From Desulfobacterales bacterium (GTDB lineage Bacteria > Desulfobacterota > Desulfobacteria > Desulfobacterales > B30-G6): a stretch of DNA of 32,506 nt. The position numbers and the translations under genes were made by a program. Positions 7,649 to 15,872 of the stretch are shown in pieces (the first letter of the stretch is position 1; the number at the start of each line of letters is the position of its first letter). The stretch spans positions 1 through 32,506 of the forward strand of contig JAOZRT010000017.1 of NCBI GenBank assembly GCA_029940035.1. Reading direction: 5' to 3'. A model generated the notes under the pieces. The model searched no databases and was not told the DNA's origin. It saw only the letters and a program-made list of their open reading frames with translations.

Positions 7649-8842
7649 ATGAAAAAAAGCACATTCTATGACTTTCTGAACCGTCATACAGATGATAATT
7701 TTGAGTTCTTTCTTAATAGGGCTAAAGAGGATGTTGATTACATTGACTGGCATGATTTCTGTCTGCCCATGGCCTATGGCGATGCTGCAGCCGAATACAA
7801 GGCCGTCCGCAACTCCTGCGCCCTGTTCGATGCATCCCCTGTTAAAAAATACCGGTTCACAGGAACCGATGCAGGTGCTTTTTTGGATGCCGTGATGACC
7901 CGCCCAATGAGCAGACAAAAATCCATGCACGTCGGCTATGCGGTCTTCTGCAATGAGGACGGTATGCTCCGGGACGACGGCCTGCTCTACAAATTCACCG
8001 AAGACAACTACCTGTTGATGGTCTCGGAGCTGGACCATGATGAATATTTCGGCACCATATCCAGCCAATTCAATGATCTTAAAATTGACGAGGTTTCCTC
8101 GTCCCTGTCGGGCCTTGCATTTCAAGGCCTGCGTTCCTGCGGCGTACTGAACCAATTGGGCTTTGCTGACATTGAAAGCCTGAAACCCTTTGAAATAAGA
8201 GAATATGGTTTTGGCAGCAGCAGCCTGATGGCGGCCCGTGTGGGGTTTACGGCTGATTTGGGCTATGAGCTGTGGTTTGAACCGGCCTTAAACAAAGATA
8301 TGGAAAAAGCCATTAGAGAGGTAGAATCCCTATTGGGCTTTGACATCAATGGCTATGGCTTGACCGCATTGAATGTCCTGCGCCTTGAAGGCGGATTTGT
8401 CGTACCGGGCTGGGATACCGCCCAGACGTTCGAAGACAACAAATATGAACGAACCCCAACGGAACTCGGTCTTTCCTGGGTGGTCGATCTGGACCAAGAT
8501 GGTGATTTTATCGGCAAGAACGCGCTGCTCAAGGAGAGGGACGAGGGCCAGAGGTTTCACATTATGGGGTTTACCATAGACCAAGAATGTGACCTGGAAG
8601 ATGGGAGTGATTTGCATGCCGCTATTGACGGTCATGCCAAAAAAGTGGGAACATGCCCTTCAGTGGCCTGGTCCTACGGGTTGTCATGTTGGGTGGGCCT
8701 GGCCTCTGTTCAATTCGATTATTATAGAAAGAATTTCGATTATCACCTTCATATAAAAGGGCAGGACATTCAATGCCGTCCGGCTAAATTACCTTTTGTA
8801 AATGTTACCCGATATCGGGTGGTCCCTGCACCTTTAAAATAA
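7649..8842 (+). CDS. GcvT-like folate-dependent aminomethyltransferase family protein
   Basis: This 397-residue protein belongs to the glycine-cleavage T-protein / DMGDH C-terminal family, which binds tetrahydrofolate and handles methylene or methyl groups. Visible features are EYKAVRNSCALFDASPVKKYRFTG (in GcvT, FDVSHMG follows at this place), GMLRDDGLLYKF (Asp109-Asp110, near the catalytic Asp of GcvT), GYELWFEP, and GLTALNVLRLEGGFVVPGWD, which matches the usual ARDSLRLEAG region. The stand-alone gene is not with gcvH or gcvP, so glycine cleavage is unlikely. Next to three MttB homologues it could pass a methyl or aminomethyl group to tetrahydrofolate, or demethylate a secondary or tertiary amine; this is inference. 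GAGGG lies 6 nt before the ATG; the gap to the previous gene is 92 nt. Confidence 0.85.
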   Translation: MKKSTFYDFLNRHTDDNFEFFLNRAKEDVDYIDWHDFCLPMAYGDAAAEYKAVRNSCALFDASPVKKYRFTGTDAGAFLDAVMTRPMSRQKSMHVGYAVFCNEDGMLRDDGLLYKFTEDNYLLMVSELDHDEYFGTISSQFNDLKIDEVSSSLSGLAFQGLRSCGVLNQLGFADIESLKPFEIREYGFGSSSLMAARVGFTADLGYELWFEPALNKDMEKAIREVESLLGFDINGYGLTALNVLRLEGGFVVPGWDTAQTFEDNKYERTPTELGLSWVVDLDQDGDFIGKNALLKERDEGQRFHIMGFTIDQECDLEDGSDLHAAIDGHAKKVGTCPSVAWSYGLSCWVGLASVQFDYYRKNFDYHLHIKGQDIQCRPAKLPFVNVTRYRVVPAPLK

Positions 8843-8970
8843 ACGTCCATTTTCATAGCATTAAATGGTACGTTTAGGAGGCAAACCGTAAATTGATTGC
8901 ACGTCGTAAAGAAACAACCCATGACCATACCCTGAATCAAATATACAACCCGCAACAAGGAGGAATCAAC

Positions 8971-10611
8971 ATGGCTGAAAGAAAAAGGAAATATACCACC
9001 CTGATAGCATGCCTGATCGGCATATGCATTTTAGGTCTTGCTTTTTCCGGGAATGCGTTTGCAAAAAAGAAGATCCGTTTGAATGTCGGATTCGGGTCAG
9101 AGGAAATGCTGAGTACGCTCCAAACCACCCCTTTTCAAAATTCTGAAATGGGTTCGGTATATTGGCAACTTGTGTACGATCAGCTGTGGGTTATGGGGCC
9201 CGGGCCCGACTACGACCCCCTGCCTGCACTGGCAACCCACTGGGAAACCGAGGATTATCAGACATGGCGGTTCCACCTGGTGAAGGACGCCAAGTTTCAT
9301 GACGGCAAACCCGTGACGGCCGAAGATGTTGCCTTTACCCTGTGGTATCTGCCCAGGGACCCTGTCTGGGCCTTCCCATCCAATGATATCGATGCAAAAA
9401 GCGATATTAAAGTTATCGACGAACACACCATCGAATTCAAACTGGCCCGGCCCTTCCCCGGTAAATACCCGCCGGCTGACTGGATGCCGATCCTACCCAA
9501 ACACATCTGGTATGAACACAAGGGCAGAAAAATCACCCAGTTCGCCAATAAAAAATCCATCGGTTCCGGTCCCTTCAAACTGAAAAAATTTAAGCCCAGC
9601 CAGTATGTCTGGATGGTCAAGAACAAAGACTACTGGGGGGAACAGCCCCATGTGGAAGAAGTCGTTTTCAAGGGTTATGGCACCGGGGACGCCATGAAGA
9701 TGGCCTTTAAAAAGGGGGATATCGAATTTGTCGGCTATACAGGCGTGAGCCCCCTGCAGATCCCGGGATATGAAAAGGACAAGAATATTGAGGTTCTAGT
9801 TTCTCCGGGCCTGTCGCTGGAGTGGATCACCTTCAACCTGCATAAAAAGACGGCCGTCCAGGACTTGACCTTCCGCAAAGCCTTTATGCACGCCATCGAC
9901 CGGGACAGACTTTTCGAGCTGGCCTACCATGGATATGCCCAACCGGCAGACAGCTTCATCTATACGGACGAGCCTGAGTACAACCCCAATCTGCCCCAAT
10001 ACGAGTACAACCCTGAACTGGCCAAAAGCATGCTTAAAGATGCCGGATATGCGGACACGGACGGCGACGGTATCCTAAACGATAAAACCGGTCAGAACAT
10101 TGTCCTTGATTTCATGGCGCCCTCCGACTGGTCGGAGGAAGTCAAGATGCTCAAACTGATCACGGAGCAGGTCAGGGAAATCGGTGTCGGCATCAAAGAA
10201 GTAATCATCGATCTGGATACGTATTATGAGTTCGCCTATACGCCGGCGGAAGACAAGTTCGATCTTGCCATTTCATCCGAAGGACCCGGCCCCAACGGCT
10301 CCTGGATGTGGGAGTTCTTGCGCAGCAAGGAAGGCGGCGGATTGGGATGGAACCAGTCCGAATATCACAATCCGGAATTGGATGAAACGTACCTCAAGTA
10401 CATTATGGAAACAGACCTTGAAAAACGCAAGGCATATGCCTTCAGGCTTCAGGAAATCATGGCCGAAGATTTGCCCTGCGCCATGTTGGTGAGACCGAAT
10501 CATATCGGCCCGTATCGCACCGATAAATTCGAAGGCCATGTGGCCACCATGGGCGGAATGTCCAACTGGATCAACTTTTGGACGTATTTGAAAATTAAAC
10601 CTAAAAAATAG
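8971..10611 (+). CDS. Oligopeptide/dipeptide-type ABC transporter substrate-binding protein (SBP_bac_5)
   Basis: This 546-residue exported binding protein belongs to the family 5 solute-binding proteins. The start at 8971 is fixed by AGGAGG 7 nt upstream; an upstream in-frame TTG at 8893 has no such site. A signal peptide covers residues 1-31 (basic AERKRK, hydrophobic core, cleavage after GNAFA). Typical motifs follow: LATHWETED, WRFHLVKDAKFHDGKPVTAEDVAFTL, GSGPFKLKKFKPSQYVWM, FRKAFMHAIDRDRLFELAYHGYA and AGYADTDGDGILNDKTG. Members bind peptides, nickel, opines or other small amino compounds. No permease or ATPase is next to it; matching subunits of the same transporter class are encoded on the minus strand at 29826-32506. 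In this operon it probably captures the methylated substrate. It ends with UAG, followed by an in-frame UGA five codons later and then a terminator. Confidence 0.92.
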   Translation: MAERKRKYTTLIACLIGICILGLAFSGNAFAKKKIRLNVGFGSEEMLSTLQTTPFQNSEMGSVYWQLVYDQLWVMGPGPDYDPLPALATHWETEDYQTWRFHLVKDAKFHDGKPVTAEDVAFTLWYLPRDPVWAFPSNDIDAKSDIKVIDEHTIEFKLARPFPGKYPPADWMPILPKHIWYEHKGRKITQFANKKSIGSGPFKLKKFKPSQYVWMVKNKDYWGEQPHVEEVVFKGYGTGDAMKMAFKKGDIEFVGYTGVSPLQIPGYEKDKNIEVLVSPGLSLEWITFNLHKKTAVQDLTFRKAFMHAIDRDRLFELAYHGYAQPADSFIYTDEPEYNPNLPQYEYNPELAKSMLKDAGYADTDGDGILNDKTGQNIVLDFMAPSDWSEEVKMLKLITEQVREIGVGIKEVIIDLDTYYEFAYTPAEDKFDLAISSEGPGPNGSWMWEFLRSKEGGGLGWNQSEYHNPELDETYLKYIMETDLEKRKAYAFRLQEIMAEDLPCAMLVRPNHIGPYRTDKFEGHVATMGGMSNWINFWTYLKIKPKK

Positions 10612-10619
10612 CTCACTAT

Positions 10620-10638
10620 ATGGTATTGACAATACCAT
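10620..10638. repeat. Perfect 9-bp inverted repeat just after the binding-protein stop codon
   Basis: ATGGTATTG and CAATACCAT flank a single A. It begins 9 nt after the stop codon and lies before the terminator hairpin. It may be an mRNA-stabilising or dimeric protein-binding site; no function can be assigned. Confidence 0.4.
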
Positions 10639-10654
10639 TTCATAACTGAAGCAG

Positions 10655-10691
10655 GGGCCCTTCTCGGATCAGAGAGAAGGGCCCTTTTTTT
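10655..10691 (+). terminator. Rho-independent terminator of the mttB-SBP operon
   Basis: A perfect 11-bp stem (GGGCCCTTCTC at 10655-10665, GAGAAGGGCCC at 10674-10684) with an 8-nt loop is followed by seven T residues. It closes the plus-strand transcription unit that begins near 3143. Confidence 0.93.
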
Positions 10692-10903
10692 ATCCCACCC
10701 GCCTCCATTCCCATTAATTTGATATTCTTCAAATATTGTTCCAAATACTTTTATACCAATTGTCATATATATGTTCCAATTCAAGAACCTGATGGGATCC
10801 CCCTCTTAAGGCATTCGAAATATTTTTTTGAAAAATATAGAAACACCAAAATATATATCGGCAAAAAACCTATAGATATTTGTTATATTCGTAAATATAT
10901 TTG
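10692..10903. other. A/T-rich non-coding spacer
   Basis: With the terminator before it and the promoter after it, this spacer forms most of a 376-bp gap between genes (10612-10990). I see no conserved coding frame, RNA gene or riboswitch-like fold. It is notably A/T-rich and may act as an upstream promoter element for the next operon. Confidence 0.4.
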
Positions 10904-10932
10904 TTGACATTGGTCAATTTCGACGATAATCT
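10904..10932 (+). promoter_or_regulatory. Strong sigma70-like promoter of the saccharopine-dehydrogenase/flavoenzyme operon
   Basis: A perfect TTGACA (10904-10909) and TAATCT (10927-10932) have 17-nt spacing. The -35 is part of a small palindrome (TTGAC-ATTG-GTCAA, 10904-10917), and a TTTCGA/TCGAAA pair spans the -10 (about 10918-10941). As at 3114-3135, a symmetric site over the promoter suggests regulation. Confidence 0.6.
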
Positions 10933-10990
10933 TTATCGAAACAGCAATTCTTCTGTGATTAATCATCCACAAAACACATAAGAGGTTATG

Positions 10991-12223
10991 ATGAAAAAAG
11001 TTGTCATTGTCGGAGCAGGTGCTCAAGGAAACGTCATTAGCGGCATTTTGGCCAAAGCCCCTGAAGTTGGTAAAATCTTGCTGACAGACCTGGATGTGGA
11101 GCGGGCGACCGAAGTTGCCCAGACCATCAATTCAGACAAGATTGAAGTGGAAAAAGCGGATGCTTCCAACAAAGCACAATTAATTGAATTATTTAAAAAG
11201 GATCAATACGATCTCGTGGTCAATGCCACATTGATGACCTTTAACCGGCAGGTTATCGAGGCAGCCCTTGAAGCCGGGTCCCATTATATCGACATGGCCT
11301 CTGATGAATTTCTGCCTGAAAAAGATGGTAAACAATACATTGTCGAGCAGCTGGAGTATGCCGATGAATTCGAAAAAAAAGGCCTCATGGCCAACATCCT
11401 GGCCGGCGGCGACTCGGGACTGGTCAACGTCATGGCCAAAGAGGCCGTGGACGAGCTGGATGAAGTCGATTATATCGGTATCAAGGATTATGGTGTGGTG
11501 ACCTGCGATGAACCCGTGGCCATGTGGTCGTTTCAGACCTATCTGGAAGACTGTGCCGATGATGCCATTTACTGGGAAGACGGCCAGTATAAGTGGGCCA
11601 AGCCGTTTACCGGTGAAGAGGAATATTATTTTCCGGCACCGTTGGATATAAAAGGCAAGGTATTCTACCATAACCATGAAGAACCCCTGACCATCCCCGC
11701 CTTTATCGGAAAACCGGTCAAATATGTGGACTTCAAAATGGGCGATCCTGACAGTGCCACCTGGGAGTTTCTGCTTGAAGGGCTCAAGCTGATGGATGAT
11801 GAAACCGTTTCCATCAAGGGCAGCCAGGTAAGCGTAAAGGATGTTTTCTGCCACCAGCTGCCCATAACCCTGACCCCCAAAAAATGCATCGAACTGGTCA
11901 AGGAGAAAAAAATCCAAAGCCAGGCAGTACTGGCCGTGGATGTAAAAGGCACGAGCAATGGGCAAAAGCTTCACTATAAAATGTGGACAGACAGCCCCAA
12001 CATCGAAAAAGCATGTTCCCTGATTCCCGGCACCAACGACGTAAGCTGGATTACGTCTGTCCCTGCGTCTGTTTTGTCGCTCATGATCCTCCGTGGTCAG
12101 CTGAAACGCACCGGGGTGTTTCCCTGTGAAGTCCTGAACAAGGAAGAGCGGGACATCTTCTTCAAGGGCATCAAGGAATGGGAGGTCACTGTCCATAAGC
12201 AGGTGACTTCGGATATTGCTTAA
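10991..12223 (+). CDS. Saccharopine-dehydrogenase-like NAD(P)-dependent oxidoreductase 1
   Basis: This 410-residue protein starts with a Rossmann fold (MKKVVIVGAGAQGNVISG). It has the family pattern of an acidic residue after beta-2 (LLTDLD), DLVVNAT near residue 75 and EAGSHYIDMA, all typical of Sacchrp_dh_NADP proteins. Relatives include lysine 6-dehydrogenase, carboxynorspermidine dehydrogenase and saccharopine reductase; all interconvert an amine or secondary amine and an imine or keto compound with NAD(P)H. In this setting it may oxidise or cleave the demethylated amine; this is inference. Two ATGs lie in tandem at 10988 and 10991; the second has better spacing from AGAGG. A second member of the family is at 27987-29213. 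It is the first gene after the promoter at 10904. Confidence 0.88.
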   Translation: MKKVVIVGAGAQGNVISGILAKAPEVGKILLTDLDVERATEVAQTINSDKIEVEKADASNKAQLIELFKKDQYDLVVNATLMTFNRQVIEAALEAGSHYIDMASDEFLPEKDGKQYIVEQLEYADEFEKKGLMANILAGGDSGLVNVMAKEAVDELDEVDYIGIKDYGVVTCDEPVAMWSFQTYLEDCADDAIYWEDGQYKWAKPFTGEEEYYFPAPLDIKGKVFYHNHEEPLTIPAFIGKPVKYVDFKMGDPDSATWEFLLEGLKLMDDETVSIKGSQVSVKDVFCHQLPITLTPKKCIELVKEKKIQSQAVLAVDVKGTSNGQKLHYKMWTDSPNIEKACSLIPGTNDVSWITSVPASVLSLMILRGQLKRTGVFPCEVLNKEERDIFFKGIKEWEVTVHKQVTSDIA

Positions 12224-12360
12224 AAGGTAGAAGGTAAAGGGTTGAAGGCTGAAGGGTGGAAAAAGTGACAGAGTGACAAAGAAACAAAGTGGCAATTCGC
12301 CACTCAGGTACTTTGCCACTTGAGTTTATTTCTTTGCGTTCTTCGCGTCTTTGCGGTTAA
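12224..12360. repeat. Non-coding repeat-rich spacer with inverted repeats and a dispersed motif
   Basis: G/A-rich short repeats (GAAGG, AAGGGTTGAAGG) are followed by an inverted repeat AAGTGGCA (12287-12294) / TGCCACTT (12314-12321), a nested GTGGC/GCCAC pair, and the motif GTTCTTCGCGTCTTTGCGG (from 12338). The last motif is related to sequences at 24533-24549 and 31919-31941, which suggests a dispersed non-coding repeat family. Confidence 0.5.
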
Positions 12361-12429
12361 AGATTTAAACGAATATTCCAAAAGCTTATAATACGAAATG
12401 GAGATAGAAGATAGAAGGATAGAGAAAGA

Positions 12430-12630
12430 ATGAAAACACAATGCCGGTTTTTATCCGAAGACGAGCAATTGAAGATCCATGAGAGAAGTATCAAGATACT
12501 GGAAGAGGTGGGCGTAAAATTTTTAAGCGAAAAAGCCCTGAAAATTATGGAAAAGAATGGTGCCAGCGTCGACAAAAAAGAAAAGTTGGCTAAAATTCCC
12601 CGGGAGATGGTGGACCAGGCCCTATCGTAG
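12430..12630 (+). pseudogene. Truncated MttB-superfamily gene (N-terminal 66 residues only)
   Basis: The 66-residue product matches the N-terminus of the MttB homologues at 3211 and 6129: CRFLSEDEQLKIHERSIKIL, EEVGVKF, LKIMEKNGASVD and KIPREMVDQAL. It ends at UAG exactly where its relatives go on with KTAPKSFVLGARVP. The UAG is not a pyrrolysine site: the frame beyond reads RYCN and hits a second UAG, with no homology to the family. About 410 residues are lost, and only 55 bp remain before the next gene. This is most likely the remnant of a fourth mttB homologue deleted during evolution of the operon. An expressed small peptide is less likely; the ribosome-binding site is weak. Confidence 0.8.
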
Positions 12631-12685
12631 CGATATTGTAATTAGATAGTTATTGTGAACAGGTAAATTCTATGGAAGGTTATTA

Positions 12686-14269
12686 ATGTCAACACACTAT
12701 GATGCCGTTATCATCGGCGGAGGGCACAATGGCCTGACAGCGGCGGCCTATCTGGCCAAGGCGGGTCGCAAGGTGCTGGTGCTGGAGCGTTGCCATATTC
12801 TAGGGGGTGCGGCTTCCAGTGATGAGCTCTACCCCGGCTTCACCTATACCCTCTACTCCTATGTGGTAAGCCTTTTATCCCCTACCGTTATTTCGGATTT
12901 ACAGCTGCACAGGCATGGTCTCAATTTGATTCCATTGAACGGTAGTTTTACCCCCATGGAAAATGGTGACTGTATTACCTTTCATGAGGATGATGCTAAA
13001 ACCTATGCCTCCATTCGGCGGCATTCAAAACTAGATGCCGAAGCCTATTTTAAATTCAGCGAGTTCATGGTCGACCTGGCCCGCAGCATGAAGCCTTTTC
13101 TGGAAGTCGTGCCACCCGATGTCGTCCGTCCCGGCTGGGACGGCCTGCGCACAATGGGTTTCCTCGGCCGGCACATACGTTCCTTTGACAAGGAAAAATT
13201 TCACTGGGTCCACAAAATCATGACCATGAGCGCCTATGATTTCTTGAGCGAATGGTTCGAGACCGATGTGCTTATTGCCGCCCTGGCGCAAGTGGGCATC
13301 ATCGGCACCATGCTGGGCATCAAGTCCCCGGGAACAGCGTATGTGATGCTGCATTATTACCTGGGTGAAGTGGACGGCGATACATCCGAGTGGGCCACCC
13401 AGGTAGGCGGCACCGGCGGGGTCAGTGCGGCCATTGCCAGTTCTGCCAGAAATTTCGGGGCCGAGATCCGTTGCAATGCACCGGTCACCCAGGTGATTAT
13501 AAAAAACGGGGAAGCTGTTGGCGTTGCCCTTGAAAATGGTGACGAAATCAGCGCCAAGACCGTTGTCTCTGCCTGTGACCCCAACATGACCTTTCGAAAG
13601 CTGGTGGAGGAGAAAGAGCTGCCGCCCGACCTGGTAAGGGCCATCGACAACTTCAAGTTTCGGGGTTCGTCCGGTAAGGTCAATCTATCGCTGGATGGGC
13701 TGCCGGACTTCCCGGCCCTGAAGGACAAATCCATACTGCAGGGCGGTATGCCGGAAATAGCCCCCAGCTGCGACTATCTGGAACGCGCATATGACGATGC
13801 CAAATACGATGATTTTTCTAAACGCCCTTTCATGGGCTGCATCATCCCCTCCACTGTCGATCCGACCATGGCACCCGAAGGCAAGCATTCCATGTCGATT
13901 TTCGTACAATATGCCTCATACAATATGCCCAAACACGGCAATCGCGACCAGCAGCGCGCCGCCTTTGGTAAAACCGTCATCGATACCCTGGCTGAATTCG
14001 CCCCCAATATAAAAGACCTGATCCTTCACCAGCAAGTTATCACCCCCTGGGATATTGAGCAGCAGATCGGTATCTGTGAAGGCAATATTTCCCACGGCGA
14101 GCTTACGCTCGACCAATTGTTTTTCATGCGCCCCACGCCCGGTTGGGCCAAATATCGCACCCCTATCCGCGGTTATTATCAATGTGGCTCGGGAACGCAC
14201 CCCGGGGGGGGAATAACGGGGACACCTGCCCAGCTGGCGGTATCCGAGATGTTCAAAGACGGTGTTTAG
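12686..14269 (+). CDS. COG1233 (phytoene-desaturase/PYROXD2-like) FAD oxidoreductase 1
   Basis: This 527-residue flavoprotein has an N-terminal FAD motif (YDAVIIGGGHNGLTAAAYLAKAGR, GGGHNG at residues 11-16, with VLVLERCHILGGAAS). GGTGGVSAAIASSARNFGAEIRCNAPV is the family's second conserved block. The C-terminal FAD motif is GYYQCGSGTHPGGGITGTPAQ. Family members desaturate carotenoids or oxidise amines and other compounds; no carotenoid genes are nearby. Between an amine dehydrogenase-like gene and a DAO-family gene, an amine or imine substrate is more plausible than a carotenoid. GGAAGG lies 6 nt upstream of the ATG. The next gene is a tandem paralogue 16 bp downstream. It ends in UAG with an in-frame UGA seven codons later. 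Confidence 0.88.
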   Translation: MSTHYDAVIIGGGHNGLTAAAYLAKAGRKVLVLERCHILGGAASSDELYPGFTYTLYSYVVSLLSPTVISDLQLHRHGLNLIPLNGSFTPMENGDCITFHEDDAKTYASIRRHSKLDAEAYFKFSEFMVDLARSMKPFLEVVPPDVVRPGWDGLRTMGFLGRHIRSFDKEKFHWVHKIMTMSAYDFLSEWFETDVLIAALAQVGIIGTMLGIKSPGTAYVMLHYYLGEVDGDTSEWATQVGGTGGVSAAIASSARNFGAEIRCNAPVTQVIIKNGEAVGVALENGDEISAKTVVSACDPNMTFRKLVEEKELPPDLVRAIDNFKFRGSSGKVNLSLDGLPDFPALKDKSILQGGMPEIAPSCDYLERAYDDAKYDDFSKRPFMGCIIPSTVDPTMAPEGKHSMSIFVQYASYNMPKHGNRDQQRAAFGKTVIDTLAEFAPNIKDLILHQQVITPWDIEQQIGICEGNISHGELTLDQLFFMRPTPGWAKYRTPIRGYYQCGSGTHPGGGITGTPAQLAVSEMFKDGV

Positions 14270-14285
14270 GAAAAAGGAGGAAAGG

Positions 14286-15872
14286 GTGTCTGACAGATAT
14301 GATGTGGTAATAATAGGCGGTGGGCACAATGGTTTGACAACGGCCGCCTACCTGGCCAAAGCCGGGCGCACGGTGTTGGTGCTGGAAAAAAAGAATTCCC
14401 TGGGCGGGGCTGCTGTTACCGAAGAATTTTTCCCGGGCTTTCGGGCCTCTTCCATTGCAGATGAATCCAATACCCTCTCACCCAAAATCGTTGCCGACTT
14501 GAAATTGAAATCCTTTGGTCTTCATATTTTACCGGCCGATCCCCTGGTGTTTGCCCCCCAGAAAGAGGGCCGACACCTCACCATCTGGCATGATGTGATG
14601 CGGACTTCCCGGGAAATCGCCCGATTTTCCCAGGCCGATGCCCGAACCTATCCTGTGTTTATTAAAGAGATGGGCAAGATGGCTCGGGTTGTATCAGCCT
14701 TGAACCACATGATCTTACCGGATATGCCGGATGTCGGGTTTATGGACCTGCCGGAGGCGCTCAAGCTCTTCAAGCCGATCCGCTCCCTGGGATGGAAGAA
14801 CATCACCCAGGTCATGCGCAACCTGCCGCTGCCCCTGGCCGATCTTATCGCAGAATGGTTTGAATCGGATGCTGTCAAAGCGGCTATCACTGCTTCGGCA
14901 TTGAACCACATATCGCTGGGGCCGCAGGAATCAGGGACCGGGTACGCTTTTCTCCAGAATTTTGGCCACAGCAATAATGGTCTTTTCCGTGCCGGCGGGC
15001 AGATCAAAGGCGGTACCGGGGCTTTGACTGCTGCCCTGGCTGATGCGGCAAAGCATGCCGGCGCTCACATTCAGATGAATGCCGACGTGTCTCAAATCAC
15101 TATGCGGAACAACTGCGCCGCTGGTGTCGTTCTGGCTGACGGTAAAACCATATCAGCAGACAAGGTTATATCGGCAATTGATATGCGAACCACCTATCTG
15201 GGGCTGGTCGATGCCGGTCCGCTGGATGGAACGGTTTTAAAGCATATACGCAATATCACTTATAGCGGTACCATGGCCCGGGTGCACTATGCCCTGGATG
15301 ATCTGCCGGTATTTAAGGGGTTGGACGGCCATTCTTCACAGGCTCTCAGGGGCCACATCCAGTTGGCCCCCACGATGACCTATCTGCAAAAAGCATTCGA
15401 TCCCGTTAAGTACGGGCAGTTCTCCGAACACCCCTATCTCGATATCCGCATACCGACCTTGAACGACCCGTCAATGGCATTGGGAGGCAAGCATGTGTTG
15501 TCGGCCACTGTTAAATATATACCCTTTCACCTGCGGGAGGGTAATTGGGAAACGCTGCACGATGCCCTGGGTCAGCTGGTCTCCAGAACCATCTCCGAAT
15601 GGGCGCCTGATTTTGAACAATGCGTGCAGCACTGCCATGTCATCACGCCTCTCGCTATGCAAAATGACTACTATTTGCCCGAAGGCAGCCTCACCCATGG
15701 TGACATAACCCTGGACCAGTCCCTCTGGATGCGTCCTATTCCCGGATATACCCAATATCAGTCACCGCTTAAAGGGCTGTACCATTGCAGCGCCGCCACC
15801 CACCCCGGCGCGGGCATCACCGGCATCAACGGATTGAATGCGGCTCGCAGGATTTTAAGGGGGAAGAAATAA
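14286..15872 (+). CDS. COG1233 (phytoene-desaturase/PYROXD2-like) FAD oxidoreductase 2
   Basis: This 528-residue tandem paralogue of the upstream flavoprotein shares YDVVIIGGGHNGLTTAAYLAKAGR, VLVLEKKNSLGGAAVTEEFFPGF, GGTGALTAALADAAKHAG and the C-terminal LYHCSAATHPGAGITGINGLNAAR. The GTG start at 14286 is chosen because GGAGG lies 5 nt upstream and the N-terminus (MSDRYDVVII) then aligns with the paralogue (MSTHYDAVII); a GTG at 14262 lies inside the previous gene. The two proteins have diverged considerably outside the FAD motifs, so they may form a heteromer or handle two successive steps. The stop TAA overlaps the next ATG by one base (TAATG). Confidence 0.88.
   Translation: MSDRYDVVIIGGGHNGLTTAAYLAKAGRTVLVLEKKNSLGGAAVTEEFFPGFRASSIADESNTLSPKIVADLKLKSFGLHILPADPLVFAPQKEGRHLTIWHDVMRTSREIARFSQADARTYPVFIKEMGKMARVVSALNHMILPDMPDVGFMDLPEALKLFKPIRSLGWKNITQVMRNLPLPLADLIAEWFESDAVKAAITASALNHISLGPQESGTGYAFLQNFGHSNNGLFRAGGQIKGGTGALTAALADAAKHAGAHIQMNADVSQITMRNNCAAGVVLADGKTISADKVISAIDMRTTYLGLVDAGPLDGTVLKHIRNITYSGTMARVHYALDDLPVFKGLDGHSSQALRGHIQLAPTMTYLQKAFDPVKYGQFSEHPYLDIRIPTLNDPSMALGGKHVLSATVKYIPFHLREGNWETLHDALGQLVSRTISEWAPDFEQCVQHCHVITPLAMQNDYYLPEGSLTHGDITLDQSLWMRPIPGYTQYQSPLKGLYHCSAATHPGAGITGINGLNAARRILRGKK

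Noticed and set aside
11189-12319. Long open frame antisense to the saccharopine-dehydrogenase-like gene (376 codons)
   Set aside because: No recognisable family, and it lies opposite a clear gene with a Rossmann motif and a good ribosome-binding site.
12628-12630. Second pyrrolysine codon (UAG at the end of the short MttB fragment)
   Set aside because: The frame beyond has no MttB similarity, hits another UAG four codons later and then UAA, and the position is near residue 67, far from the pyrrolysine site of MttB.
12686-15872. Carotenoid biosynthesis (phytoene desaturase) genes
   Set aside because: The COG1233 fold is broad, and there is no phytoene synthase, cyclase or other carotenoid gene in the window; the neighbours point to amine metabolism.
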